Assembly (NCBI RefSeq): GCF_000003855.2 | Contig: NW_003101660.1 | Span: 1 to 64,000 of the forward strand | Direction of reading: 5' to 3' | Source of the DNA: Blastomyces gilchristii SLH14081 | Lineage: Eukaryota; Ascomycota; Eurotiomycetes; Onygenales; Ajellomycetaceae | DNA length: 64,000 nucleotides | Part shown: one piece after another, positions 34,651 through 44,723 of the stretch | How positions within the stretch are numbered: position 1 is the first letter of the stretch | How the letters are laid out: the number at the start of each line of letters is the position of its first letter | Translations under genes and position numbers: made by a program | The notes under the pieces: model-generated | Told to the model about the DNA's origin: nothing | What the model saw: the letters and a program-made list of their open reading frames with translations, nothing else | The model's database searches: none

Positions 34651-36412
34651 ACAAGTTATAAAGAGATCTGTATAGCACTGTTACATTATCTTTAAGATAA
34701 ATCTTATATCATATCTTGATATCACAAAACTTCACTACTTCTCTTTTTAAAAAGACATTCTTATAATCTGTAAAGAGACATTGTATACATCTATTTTCAA
34801 TAACAGATACTACTGCTAATCTTGCAGTAAGAGTGATGACTTCTTCATCTATTTTCAAGTCTCAATCATCTGCTATACAGTATATTAACTCTATCTTTTT
34901 CTCAAGATTCTTCTGATGAAACTCTTCAGATTTCTCTATCACTGTCTCTTTATTAGTAAGATAATACTGTCACATCTGAGTGACTCAGTTAATAAGAGAA
35001 TTATTTTCTCTTAATTATAAAAGATCTAGAATGACATTCTTATCTATGATATTAACTGTATAAAGAAGCAGACTGCTCTTCTTAAAGATTTCTTCTAAGT
35101 CTGTAATTACACACTTCACTTGAATTATATTAAAACAGTGATATTTTATTTCATTAGTAAATTTCATATAATCTGATGAATCTATCTTCTTTTAACTCTT
35201 TATCAAAGAAAAGAAATAGAATATAAAGTTAGTATCTGTTCTGAAGTCAAGTAGACATCTTACTAATATCTTCTCATTCAGAGTATATATTATAATTATA
35301 ATATAAACTCAGAGATATAAGAATTATTAATTCTTTATTTCTTTCTCTTCTTTATCTTTCATGAATATGTTTGCTAGAAGAGAAGTTAACTTTGAGAAGA
35401 TATTTTCTCAGTTTCTTCTCTTCTTCAGTTTCTTATAATTACTGATATAGTGATTATCAGCTTTATAGTTAAAATAGAGATCTTTATTAAATCTTTTTTA
35501 GTGTTTCTTTACAGTGAGTGAAGAATCAGAATACTTGAAATTCTTCTTTACTTTCTCTACACTGAAGCTGTCACAGCACTGTTTAGATTCTATTATTAAT
35601 TACTTAGAAGAGATCTTATTAATCTTTTTCTCAGAGAATTGATTATTTAAATAGATTCAGAAAGTCAGGTTGATAAGCTTAGTATAATTAATTAATAAAC
35701 TCTGATATTATAATATTATTATTCACATCTTATAAGTCAGCTTTATAAGATAAAGCTGTGTTTTTAATTAATTCAAATTATCAGCTAATTTCTCTCAATA
35801 TTCTTCAAATCTTGTATTGAAATTAGAAGAATTCTCATTATCTTATTAATATAATAAGTTGAACTACTGTGCTGTTATGAAGCTGCAGTTACAGTGATCT
35901 TCAATTTAATTCAGTAGAAAGTTCTTAAATTCTTCTCAAGTTATAGTAGTATTGATATACTCAAGCTCTCTCTTCTTAATGACTCAAGTAGTTACAGAGA
36001 TGTCTTTAAGAAGATTGACAGTGTATATTACTTATATCTTATAAGTATTATACTGGCTCAGATTAAGGTGAAATTTCTGTTCAAGAATACAGATAAAGCT
36101 GTAAAATTCAGATAATATATTTCTCTTATATCTCAGAGAATTTTCAATCTTAATCTCTCTATCTTTATAATAGATATAGATGTGTAGAGACTACAGTAAT
36201 AACAGAGTAATTGAAGAGCTCATGTCAAAATATACAGTGAGTTCAGAAATCTCAGATTTCTGTCAGAGTAGAGATATATATACTTTAGAGAATAATATAG
36301 TGTTTCTTTCAGAGAGTGAGATCAGATCAGTCTTAGTATAAGTATATGAGATTATATTAATCTATTAAAGCTCAACTGATTCAAACTTATAATCAGATTA
36401 AGCAATTTAAAT

Positions 36413-36946
36413 TGTAATATAATAGAATCAAAGTAATGACTAGTCAGTGACATTATATAGAAATAGTTATTTAAGAAATTATATAAGTGAGCTTGACTAT
36501 CTTACTTAAATAGTGAGCTCATAGACTACAGAGTTATTATGAGAATATCACAGATATAATACTTAGTATACTAAGAAGATTGTATAAGATACACAGTAAC
36601 TCTTATATATATTTCAGTCAGAGAAAAAATGAATTACTGACTTCTTTAATAAGAAGTCAGTATCTAGCTATTCTATATAGACAATGAATGAATACTCTTC
36701 TTTCATTTCATGAGTAAGAATAGCTGAAGTGATATCTCAGCAGCATCTTACTGTTAAGAAAAAGTAATCTGCTGACCTTATATAGAAGCAGAGTTCTTAT
36801 ATTTATCAATCAAATCTTTCTATGATATATCTGAATAATGTTATAGAGTGATTGAAAACCAGTTCAGATAGAATGAAATCATTCACATGAAAGTAATAAG
36901 CCGTGTGAAACCGCAGTGAGGTCTTAGCGCGGTCAGAGGCGTAATA
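36413..36946 (-). repeat. 5' LTR of element 5
   Basis: 534 bp, same length as its partner. CpG is retained near its right end (GCCGTGTGAAACCGCAG, TTAGCGCGGTCAGAGGCG), where the other LTR is mutated. Followed by the target duplication TAAGC. Confidence 0.9.
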
Positions 36947-37040
36947 TAAGCTTAATAATAATTTACTATAGTGTATCTGAAGACTCTTAATACTGTTTTA
37001 TAACTTAACAGTGAAAGTTGTGATTAAGATGACTCTTACA

Positions 37041-37133
37041 GAGTTCAAACCTGCTCTCTCTTAACATTCATTCTCTGAGAAGAAGGCAGTTAATTAAGAC
37101 TTTATAGTAGTGTAGTTAATCACTACGCTATCT
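37041..37133 (-). other. tRNA-like remnant (possible tRNA-derived SINE or decayed tRNA gene)
   Basis: The minus strand carries an A-box-like TAGCGTAGTGATTAAC (37130-37115) and a B-box-like GGTTTGAACTC (37051-37041). The B-box sits in a good T-arm: GCAGG, a 7-nt loop TTTGAAC, then TCTGT, pairing over five positions with wobble. One C-to-T change would turn the loop into the canonical TTCGAAC. The boxes are about 63 nt apart, so an intron, long variable arm or non-tRNA origin is needed. No acceptor stem pairs with the 3' side, so it is probably not a working tRNA gene. Confidence 0.35.
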
Positions 37134-37138
37134 AAAAG

Positions 37139-37553
37139 ATTAGATAGTAGTCTTATACTGTTTTAATAAGACTTACTATCTACTCTTATTACATTTTTCA
37201 AATGAGACTATAATTTTCACTTCTTAATTTAAATTCTTTTTATTGCTTTAAATGACTTTAAATCTTATTTAAGTATTATCAAAAAGTGTTACTTTTTAAA
37301 AAATTAAAAATAGTCTAAAAAAAATCTTAAAATGTCTAAAAATAGTAACTTTATATTAAGAATAAGACTAAATGAAACTAAATGAAATTACTTTCTTAAT
37401 TTTTCTAAGTCATGATTTCATTTTGAGATCTGATATATAGTTACTTTGCATGTTTTTTTAATAATTAGTCTCAGTGAAATTCATATTAAGAAATGTATAA
37501 GATCAGATTAAATGAGACTAAATATGAAATTTATAGTTTCAGTAGTCAGTCTA
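37139..37553 (-). mobile_element. hAT-like MITE, copy 4 (truncated)
   Basis: Aligns with copy 3 from its position 26829 onward, keeping the right end (GTAGTCAGTCTA at 37542-37553) but lacking the first 91 bp and that terminal repeat. The break falls beside the tRNA-like sequence. Heavily mutated (AATATGAAATTTATAGTTTC). Confidence 0.85.
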
Positions 37554-38496
37554 TTCTTTTTACTATGAAAATTTTCAAATCAGTTATTTTATATATCTCT
37601 TAATTTCTCTTAATATATAAGAGTAAATAAAAGAACAGTTCTGTCTATATAAATTACAGTAAATAAAGTTATAAATTCTTCACTGTTATTCTGATTAATA
37701 TTTATTATATATTCAGATTTAAAAGTAATAATTAATATAATATATTTCAAAGTATGAATAAGTTTTAATAGAAATTCTTTTTCATTAAAGTTGTAAATAT
37801 TATCAGATTTAATATTATATTATATGATTTTTATCTACAACTGTTAAATTAAATGAAATTAAATTAGTAAAATAATCATGATAAAGATAAAAAGATAATA
37901 AAAGTAATAAATTAAATACAAGATTAAAGTAATGCTTAAAATATATTAAATTATCAGCATTCTTATATTTTTAATTAATATTTTACAGATAAATCAATCT
38001 GATTACATTCTTATAATATTAATAGAACTATGACACTTAGTTAACTTTCACAAATAATTTTAGAATCTCAATAATAAAATTATGAAGAATTTAAAGTATA
38101 TAAGAGAAACTGTGATCTGTTAATTAATTAATATGAAAAAGAAGTCATTCTTCTTGCAAATTTGAATGATTTTAACAGTGAGTAGATTGCTTTCTTTCTT
38201 GACATTTAAAGGTTATTATAGTGCTGTGATAATGTATGAGCTGATTCCATATTTTTTGCAGTTGTAGTGTAATTAGTAGTCAATTGCACATTCAAATCAT
38301 CAATTACTGCTTGTATAGCTGATTCATGATCCATATTGTGAGTGTTTGAACATGGAGATTGAGGTAAGATTTGTGCGAGCGTTAGGCGTAAACGAGTGTT
38401 AGGTGGTTGATTATGTTAACCTCTGGTTATGAGAGCTTAGCAGAGATGTGTGCTCACTATCAGACAGTTATAGAGACAGACGGTGGCTATACAAGA

Positions 38497-38526
<30 letters not shown>
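38497..38526 (+). repeat. (ATT)n microsatellite
   Basis: About ten uninterrupted ATT units near the right border of the GC-poor block, where CpG-containing sequence returns (38370-38410). Confidence 0.95.
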
Positions 38527-38527
<1 letters not shown>

Positions 38528-38866
38528 TCCATGATGATGAGAACATGTCTTCAAACACAAGAATGCTATATATAATATACCCCATAATGATGGTTAGTAT
38601 GCCATTAAAAATATTAGGCGGGCCCTAGCGAAAATAAAGGGGTTTACCAGTGTACCAACATAGTTCATTATCATTAGTCATGCATACTGATAAAAATAGA
38701 CACAGGGGTTGTGTGTGTCAAGCCAAGCCACGGCTCCCTTTGCCGAGATATTATATCAATTCTCACAATTAAAGCCATGCGCCCCTACTGCAGATGCAGA
38801 AGAAGAAGACGAAGGTGAAGCAGAAGAGGCAGATTATTCCACGAACTTCCCCCGCCCAATATTCTC

Positions 38867-39658
38867 CTATCGAAGAAGACAACCATCACCGCCATTACCG
38901 ACAGTACCTGCCGCCGTCACCGACCTATTCTCATTTTCACCTATTGTAGGCCCCGAGGCGTGGTCATTTGGGTCTGCAACGATGTACGGCATGGTGAGGT
39001 CGAAATTGGGTTTGGAGTTCGTGTCGCTGCCAGCATTATGACGGGGAGGCAATGACACTCGTTGATGGTGTGTTGTCGGCTGTGGAAGTGCATGAGTGGT
39101 GATGGTGGTAGGCATATATGCGGCCATTGGTTCGGTAGGGCTGTCTAGCATTGAAGACGCGGCAGATGTTGATGGGGAATGCGCAAGGGACGGCACCTGC
39201 GTGGTGCTTTGGCCGCTCGTTGTCGAGATGCTGGTAGAGCTGCGGTAGGCTATCGGGACGGGACGCGGATGGGTGGTGCCATTGTCGGCATTATTATTAG
39301 TAGTAGTATTCATAGCAGTCGTAGAGTTGTTGATGTTGTGATGAGTAGCGTTGTCGTCTGTAGTTTTGCAGTTGATGTTACTGCAGCTGCTTGTGACGCT
39401 GCTGGGAGGGTTTGTCGTTTGAAATAAGGACAGATAGCGGAATGCTTCTGTGGATGTCAGGGCATTGGTGGCCTGGTGGTTTATCTTTGGCTGCCATTTG
39501 GGGAGGTCCAGTCCTGAAGGGGGGTCTTCAAGGTCTTTCACGGGAATTTGGAGTGGAGAATTTGAGCATGATGCTGCCTGCGTGGGAGCTATTGGAGCAA
39601 CAATGGCTTTGGGCGTGAACGGCGGGGATGCTGGCGGAGATCTTTTCGAGGAAGTCAT
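38867..39658 (-). CDS. Hypothetical Ser/Thr/Asn/Pro-rich protein, 263 aa
   Basis: A single open frame from a true ATG (39658-39656) to a stop at 38869-38867. The protein is low in complexity: a Pro-rich N-terminus (RSPPASPPFTPKAIVAPIAP), an Asn/Thr-rich middle (TTAMNTTTNNNADNGTTH), Ser/Thr-rich segments and a Gly-rich tail. No domain, membrane segment or signal peptide is recognised, so no function is offered; it reads as intrinsically disordered. It is the first gene outside the GC-poor block, which may make it silenced or species-specific. The overlapping plus-strand frame at 38709-39041 is less likely. An intron near the 3' end (donor-like GTACTG) cannot be excluded. Confidence 0.5.
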   Translation of the reverse strand: MTSSKRSPPASPPFTPKAIVAPIAPTQAASCSNSPLQIPVKDLEDPPSGLDLPKWQPKINHQATNALTSTEAFRYLSLFQTTNPPSSVTSSCSNINCKTTDDNATHHNINNSTTAMNTTTNNNADNGTTHPRPVPIAYRSSTSISTTSGQSTTQVPSLAHSPSTSAASSMLDSPTEPMAAYMPTTITTHALPQPTTHHQRVSLPPRHNAGSDTNSKPNFDLTMPYIVADPNDHASGPTIGENENRSVTAAGTVGNGGDGCLLR

Positions 39659-39935
39659 ATTGCGAGTTGTGAGGTGGGAGAGGTCTAGAGGTTTTGATGA
39701 ATCTTTTCGACGGCAGCTGTAGCTATGAGGTTAGAGTCTGAGATGAAATGATATAGATGAAATGAGAGAGAGACGAAGGCGGCCTTTTCTGTCGAGGCAC
39801 TTCAGGTCAGTAGGTGCTTGCTTATGCTTGTCTGTAAATACCTTTCACTACAGTAGAGAATTGAATCGCTTGGAATCATAATCTGTCTCTCACACGTGGG
39901 ACTTGAGTCATTGTTAGCAAATTAACAAGACCGAT
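39659..39935. other. Spacer between two minus-strand hypothetical genes
   Basis: The spacer should hold the promoter and leader of the 263-aa gene. On the minus strand it also has a plausible intron end for the next gene: branch-point-like TGCTAACA just before CTCAAG at about 39902. If that is used, a second exon would run from 39901 to a TGA at about 39808. Confidence 0.4.
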
Positions 39936-40358
39936 TTAGTAAATAAGAGGAAGGAAAGGACGAGAAATGTATGGGCATATTTGCTTATAAACAGCTGGAC
40001 CAGAGGAATATATAACCGGAACATACCAGAATTGAAGAAAAACCGTTGCCATGAAGGGATCTTGCTCGTCTTCCAGCACAACTCCTTGCTTAGCCGCGGC
40101 TGGCCTGGCGTTTAGCCGAAGAGCCCTTGGCGCCGAGGGGGCTGAAGTAGTAGTAGAAGTAGTGGTAGTAGTCCTGGTGACAAATTGTCGGGCAATTCGC
40201 TGGCCTTTTAGAGAAATAACAGTCTTCTTGACATTGTTGTATCCTGAGCAGACAAGCGGGTGTTTATGAGGAGAGGGGTGCAGAGGACAGAGCGAGGGGT
40301 TAGCGCATGGCTGATACAAGGCAGCGGGACGACGGCGTGGTGGATGTGGAGGGGGCAT
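39936..40358 (-). CDS. Hypothetical small basic protein (first exon?), up to 140 aa
   Basis: Open frame from ATG 40358. It has a Pro/Arg-rich start (MPPPHPPRRRPA), a basic core (NNVKKTVISLKGQRIARQFV), a Thr/Ser run (TRTTTTTSTTTS), then AKQGVVLEDEQDPFMATVFL. A canonical donor GTATGT lies at 40026-40021, right after the codons for VFLQF. With the branch point TGCTAACA and an AG near 39902, the last residues after QF would be replaced by a short second exon. The frame therefore gives either a 140-aa unspliced product or a slightly longer spliced one. The function is unknown. The core looks coding, the C-terminal WYVPVIYSSG stretch less so. Confidence 0.42.
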   Translation of the reverse strand: MPPPHPPRRRPAALYQPCANPSLCPLHPSPHKHPLVCSGYNNVKKTVISLKGQRIARQFVTRTTTTTSTTTSAPSAPRALRLNARPAAAKQGVVLEDEQDPFMATVFLQFWYVPVIYSSGPAVYKQICPYISRPFLPLIY

Positions 40359-42015
40359 GAGGGCGGTGAGACTCCACTCGATTAGTGACTTCGACGGCGG
40401 CCGCTAGATTAGCCCTGTTGAAGATGTATTTGTGTCGTGAGATAATATACTACTCCGTATATGTGGATGTGTTGATTGGATGTAGAACTGTCGTCTTCAG
40501 GGGGTTGCTGCTGTTTGTTGTTGTTGTTTGGATATACAGTCCAGTGGTAGTTAAATATCAGACCAGAAAACCAAGACAGTCCTCCGTCCTCCGCAGTAGT
40601 TATATATGCTTTTCCTTTAAGTGCCCGCCGGGTCCTCTTACTTCTCGTCTTAACTTTTTGTTCTTCTTCTCTCTGCCTAATCTTGCTGGCCAAGGGCTCC
40701 TGCCGGGGTCCCCACAGCTTATCAAAGACGTGACAATTAGTGATGAAGGACATAAATATGTCTCTTTTTCTTTTTTTCGATCCTCGCCTTTCCCTCTCAG
40801 TTTTCGACGTCTTGTCTTTTATCTCTCCGCTCCCTGCGTGCAGCGAAATATATCCTTCACTGCTGATTCTATGTAACTTCACCAGCCAAACACTCATACA
40901 AACATGTACAGTCCAACGTATATACAACTTCTCCCATCTAACATAATCGGCCCGCTGGTATCCGAAGCCAAAACCACGGCCAGGAACAGGAACCGGATGT
41001 AATTGGCCAATCGGGCTTGTTGGCCGGGGTTCAGGCCGCCCTTCACCAACACTCACCAACAACGTGCTCGGTTAGGTTGGTTGCGAACAGCGGCCCAAGC
41101 GGGGAGCAGATCGCTTGCGGGGCCCGTAAGTTATATATCGTATGGATGTACTCCGTATTCCCGTCCGGGACCTAAACTTAAGGAATCAGTCCGGTTTGGT
41201 CTGGAAACCTGAAAGCTTCTCATCCGGTGGGGACATGGCGCCATAGCGCTTGATATCATGAGATATCATGATATGGCATGATCGAGGTGCTCACTGATGA
41301 ATTACTTGTTCTTAGGGATGTCGCAATCAGAGGAGAGAAATTTGCAAATCTTTCGTTCTTGTTTCGCGCGTCCCTTCGTAAGTTTGTTTCTCGGATCTTG
41401 AGACTTGCGCTCGGCTGCATGGCGAATGATATGCGCTTCTGATAGACCCAAGAGTATGCATATAGATATATATATATACACTACGCAGAAACAAGGTTTG
41501 TCAAGGAAAGAAAACCCTCCTTTCTTTCTTCTCTTCTTTGTTCACGACACGATGATGATGATGATAGGAAGTCAAGTTCCAAAAACAAACGGTTCAGGAA
41601 GTGTATTGTATAGAAACAGCGCGCAATCCTCCCGTGCCGCCCTTCAACCCACATAGAGCGTAGTAGACATCAGACGGCACATTTTAGCGATGAGAGTATA
41701 TATATATCCATCCACCTGTGTATGCCCTTATTAGGACAAACTACTCAAACTCTCCTGGAATATTTCGAGAAGAGAGGGGAAAAAAAGCCAGCCAAACTCG
41801 CCTCGCCCTCCGCCGGGTTCCGCAATTAAAACCTATTTAGAATAGCCTTCCGCTGTCAGATGAATGTTTTCCGTTTAAAGTTATTCGTGACGGCCGTTAT
41901 TCTAGTTTCGAAATCTTCTTCTTACGAGTCAATATGGGCAGTAAGTTAAATTTGGCAAACAAAGGGATTTGATTCGGTGTAGGGACTTTTCCCTTTGGTA
42001 TGTCGTTCACTTGCA

Positions 42016-42053
<38 letters not shown>

Positions 42054-42342
42054 CACTTGCAAAATAATCACTTTAAAACTATTTTCTTCTGCTTTTGTGC
42101 TTGTATATGTAAAAGTGGTGTCGATTCACAGGGGAATATTGGAAGAGAACGGGATATCATTCAAAAGAAAAAAGAAAAAAAAAAATCTGTCTCCTCCTCG
42201 CCGTCTTTTTGAACCAATCAAAAGTTCGTGGTGGCAATTAGACACCAATTAAATGACACTAATTGTGATTCGCCCCCAGACGAGACGAGGAGGCATCAAA
42301 CCACGAAAGCAAGAAGCAGTTGATATTTATTCCCCTCTCAGC
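40359..42342. other. Intergenic region of 2 kb
   Basis: No gene accepted. The long minus frame at 40409-41062 has no ATG at its start (TTG) and no recognisable content. Contains the repeat GATATCATGAGATATCATGATAT (41251-41273, shown in pieces: GATATCAT twice), a TA-rich run at 41459-41480, and the poly(T) tract at 42018-42053. Confidence 0.55.
42006..42061 (-). repeat. 36-nt poly(T) flanked by 10-bp direct repeats
   Basis: Thirty-six consecutive T (42018-42053) lie between two exact copies of TTCACTTGCA (42006-42015 and 42052-42061, the second sharing two T of the tract). Only TC separates the first copy from the poly(T). Read on the minus strand this is a poly(A) tail with a target-site duplication on both sides. 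That is the trace left by target-primed retroposition of an almost completely truncated transcript. Slippage in a T-run would not explain the direct repeat. Confidence 0.7.
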
Positions 42343-44723
42343 TTACACCCCCTCCGCTCCACTCCCACTCCTACTCCCGCCTGCACTCCCCAAACTCCCC
42401 ACACTGCCCCTTCCACCCCCACCACTACCGCCCCCGCCGTCTCCCACCGAAACCGCTGTCGGCGGTGGTGGAGCATTCGGCGCCAAGAACCTCTCCGGAA
42501 CCCCTCTAGCGCCCACCCCGATAGGCCCTACAAAACATCCCAGCAACCCACTCCACGCATACCGATTTGCCAGCGTCTGGCGGATCTCGCGGTACGCGAC
42601 GGCATTGGCGTAGGGGAGTTTTGTTTCTGGGTCGCGGTAGCGGGCTAGGCGGGAGGTTATGGGGCAGAGTTCTTGAGGGATTTCTATTTTTGGGTTAACA
42701 TTTGTTTACAATTTGGCAATTTGATTATATTTATTTTACTTTGTTCATGTTGGATAAAGGAGGGGGGAAGAGCGGGGGAGAAGAACGGCTTACTTTGTAG
42801 CCTTTGGGGCTTGCGCGAGTTGAAGAATATGTTAAATTCTTCGCGTTCTTGTGGGGTTTTGTTTTCGAAATTTTCGAGGATTAGTAGGTTGCGGGATGAG
42901 TGTTCGATTGTTGGTGGTGGGGTAGGTATGGATGGTTGTGGTTGTTCTGGCTGTGGTTCTGGCTGCTGTTGTTCTGGTTGTGGCTGTTCTGGTGGTGGTT
43001 TTTCTAGTTGAGGTTCCTGTTGGGGAGTGAGCGGAGGTTGTGTGGGCGGTGATATTGATGTTGATTTTGACTGTGTCTGCTGGGCCTGGGGATTTTTATT
43101 ATTCTCATCGACGTGTATGGCTACAGCTGGTGATTCGGGCTTTTTATCCCGTGGCTGCTGTGATAACGACGGTGATGGTGGGGCGGCCGCTGGGCTTCCT
43201 TCAGATCCAGTTTTCTGGACTTCTATGTCCGGGAACGACTTTTGGGACTGTTGATGCTCTGTTTTCGCTGACAGCAGTATGGGTTCCGATCCCTCCGGCG
43301 ATGGTTCACAAGACTCTGGGGTCGTTTTAGTCGATATTCCTGTTTCTTCAAGTGGTGTTGCTTGAGAGTGTTTTGCCTGTGAAGGATGTTCAGGTACCGT
43401 AGTAGATGTTGATGGGGTAGGTTCTTGAGCTGCACACGGTATAGATGCTGGTGTTGATGCTGGTTGTGCCGGCATAGATGATGGTGCCTGGTTAGACGTT
43501 GCAGGGGCATGGGGTACATCATCCTTCATAGAAGCGTAGATATGAATCCCGTCCAAGAAGCTCCCTGGAGCTTGTGGCGGGTCAAAAATGACACCCTGCG
43601 GTTGGGCATCCTTCATCGTTTCCTGCGTTTGTCCCTCTACTACCGTCTTCCCAGCCTGATTATCAGGACTTTTATCGTGACCTGGTGGAATAGTTTTCTT
43701 TTTCTCATCTGCCCCTTCCGCAACTCTCTCCGTCTTCATGGACTTCGCCCTCTTTGGCGAATCATCCCTATCCTTGGCCCCTTTCCTCTTCCTCTCGACG
43801 TCCGGCGCTTGCTTAACTTCCTTCGCCCCCACCTGTGCCAGTTTCCCATTAATCCACTTCGCAAGCCCGCTCCACCAAGTCGTAACGGCCCCTGACAGCC
43901 TGCGATTCTGCAACGCGGCCAATTTCGCCTTTTGCTCCTCACTCCGCTTTCTTTCCATCTCCTCCCAACGATTAAGACTCTTGCTATTCAGCCGCTCCGT
44001 CTTTGCCGCCTCCGCCAACCGCTCTTCCTGTGTCATCACCTTTGGCTTCAACTTCTGCTTGCGCCTCGCCGCCTCCTCCATCGTCGCTATCAATCTCACC
44101 CGCTTCTCCTCACTATCCTTCAACCGCGCGTGAGTAAGCTCCTTATTCTGCATCGTCTGCCGTCTGGATGAGGATCGTGTCGGGCCATCCTCCGGCGTCG
44201 GCAGCCACGATATCCGCTCTGATTTCTTCTTCGGGCGCGGTGTAGGCGTTGTTGGACCAGTTATCGACTCCGTAGCGGCGGTCGGGCCAATTTTCACTCT
44301 CTTCCGCGACGCTGGAAACTTCATCATACTGTCATGCTCCTTCCGCTTCCTTGCCAGCCGCTCTGCCCTAGCCTGTCTTTCGAGTTCCCTTTCGCCTTCC
44401 AACTCATCCCCCGGCTCGTTAGGGCCCCGGTCATCTTCGTCATCAGATGAAGAATCGAGCTGCATGTCATCGGCTTCATCTTCGACACCTTCACCTTGTT
44501 CATCCTCCCCCGAGGCTCCTTCTTCCTCACCACTCGTGAATTCCTCATCATCTTCATCTTCCGCGAAAAGGAGGGCGAGTTCGTCGTCGGCTTCTGCGTC
44601 GAGGAGAGCACCCATGTTTCTGCCCGCAGTGCTTCGGCGGGCTCGTCCCTCCACAAGAGTCTCGATAGGCTCATCATCAGAGCTAGTGCTAGTGCCCGTC
44701 ATTGGTGAGTCGTCTGTAGCCAT
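42343..44723 (-). CDS. vps72: Vps72/YL1 (Swc2) subunit of the SWR1 chromatin remodeller, 756 aa
   Basis: Two exons, 44723-42794 and 42683-42343, are joined by a 110-bp intron (42793-42684; donor GTAAGC, acceptor AATAG). The joined length is an exact multiple of three. The start is the ATG at 44723; the frame is open further upstream but without another ATG. The N-terminus RARRSTAGRNMGALLDAEAD then LLFAEDEDDEEF is the H2A.Z-binding YL1 signature, followed by a long acidic stretch. Exon 2 encodes the YL1-C domain: CPITSRLARYRDPETKLPYA then NAVAYREIRQ. The protein delivers H2A.Z-H2B to SWR1 in the nucleus. The middle (about 330-640) is Pro/Gln/Ser-rich and disordered; the tail is Gly/Ser-rich. 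Confidence 0.92.
42684..42793 (-). other. Intron of the Vps72/YL1 gene
   Basis: 110 bp, GTAAGC...CAAAAATAG, phase 1. Splicing joins ...QRLQ to KIPQELCPITSR. If it is not spliced, the frame ends inside the intron and the YL1-C domain is lost, so splicing is needed for a complete protein. Confidence 0.88.

Larger units (their letters stand above)
29152..36946 (-). mobile_element. Element 5: complete Gypsy/chromovirus, family C
   Basis: 534-bp LTRs at 29152-29685 and 36413-36946 enclose 6727 bp. They are flanked by the perfect target duplication TAAGC (29147-29151 and 36947-36951). The LTR ends are TGTAA and GTAATA (CA mutated to TA). Minus-strand coding order: RT with YLNDILIF near 34195-34235, integrase at 32402-32599, chromodomain near 31540-31690. 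About 1.8 kb remains between chromodomain and 3' LTR. The LTRs do not resemble families A or B. Confidence 0.92.
1500..38300. other. GC-poor, repeat-filled isochore
   Basis: About 37 kb of AT-rich DNA with almost no CpG, filled by retrotransposons and MITEs. Comparison of copies shows mainly C-to-T and G-to-A differences, as expected from repeat-induced point mutation. For example, the MITE start GACCGCCGGG (11889-11898) is matched by GACTGCCAGA (2327-2336). No intact host gene was found. Short unassigned stretches are 1750-2323, 2830-3206, 8900-9070, 28797-29146, 36952-37040 and 37554-38300; nothing could be supported in them beyond AT-rich sequence. A pericentromeric or heterochromatic role is possible but not shown. 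Confidence 0.85.

Noticed and set aside
40409..41062. 217-codon minus-strand frame
   Set aside because: It begins at TTG, reads as low-complexity basic sequence with no domain, and lies in the presumed upstream region of another gene.
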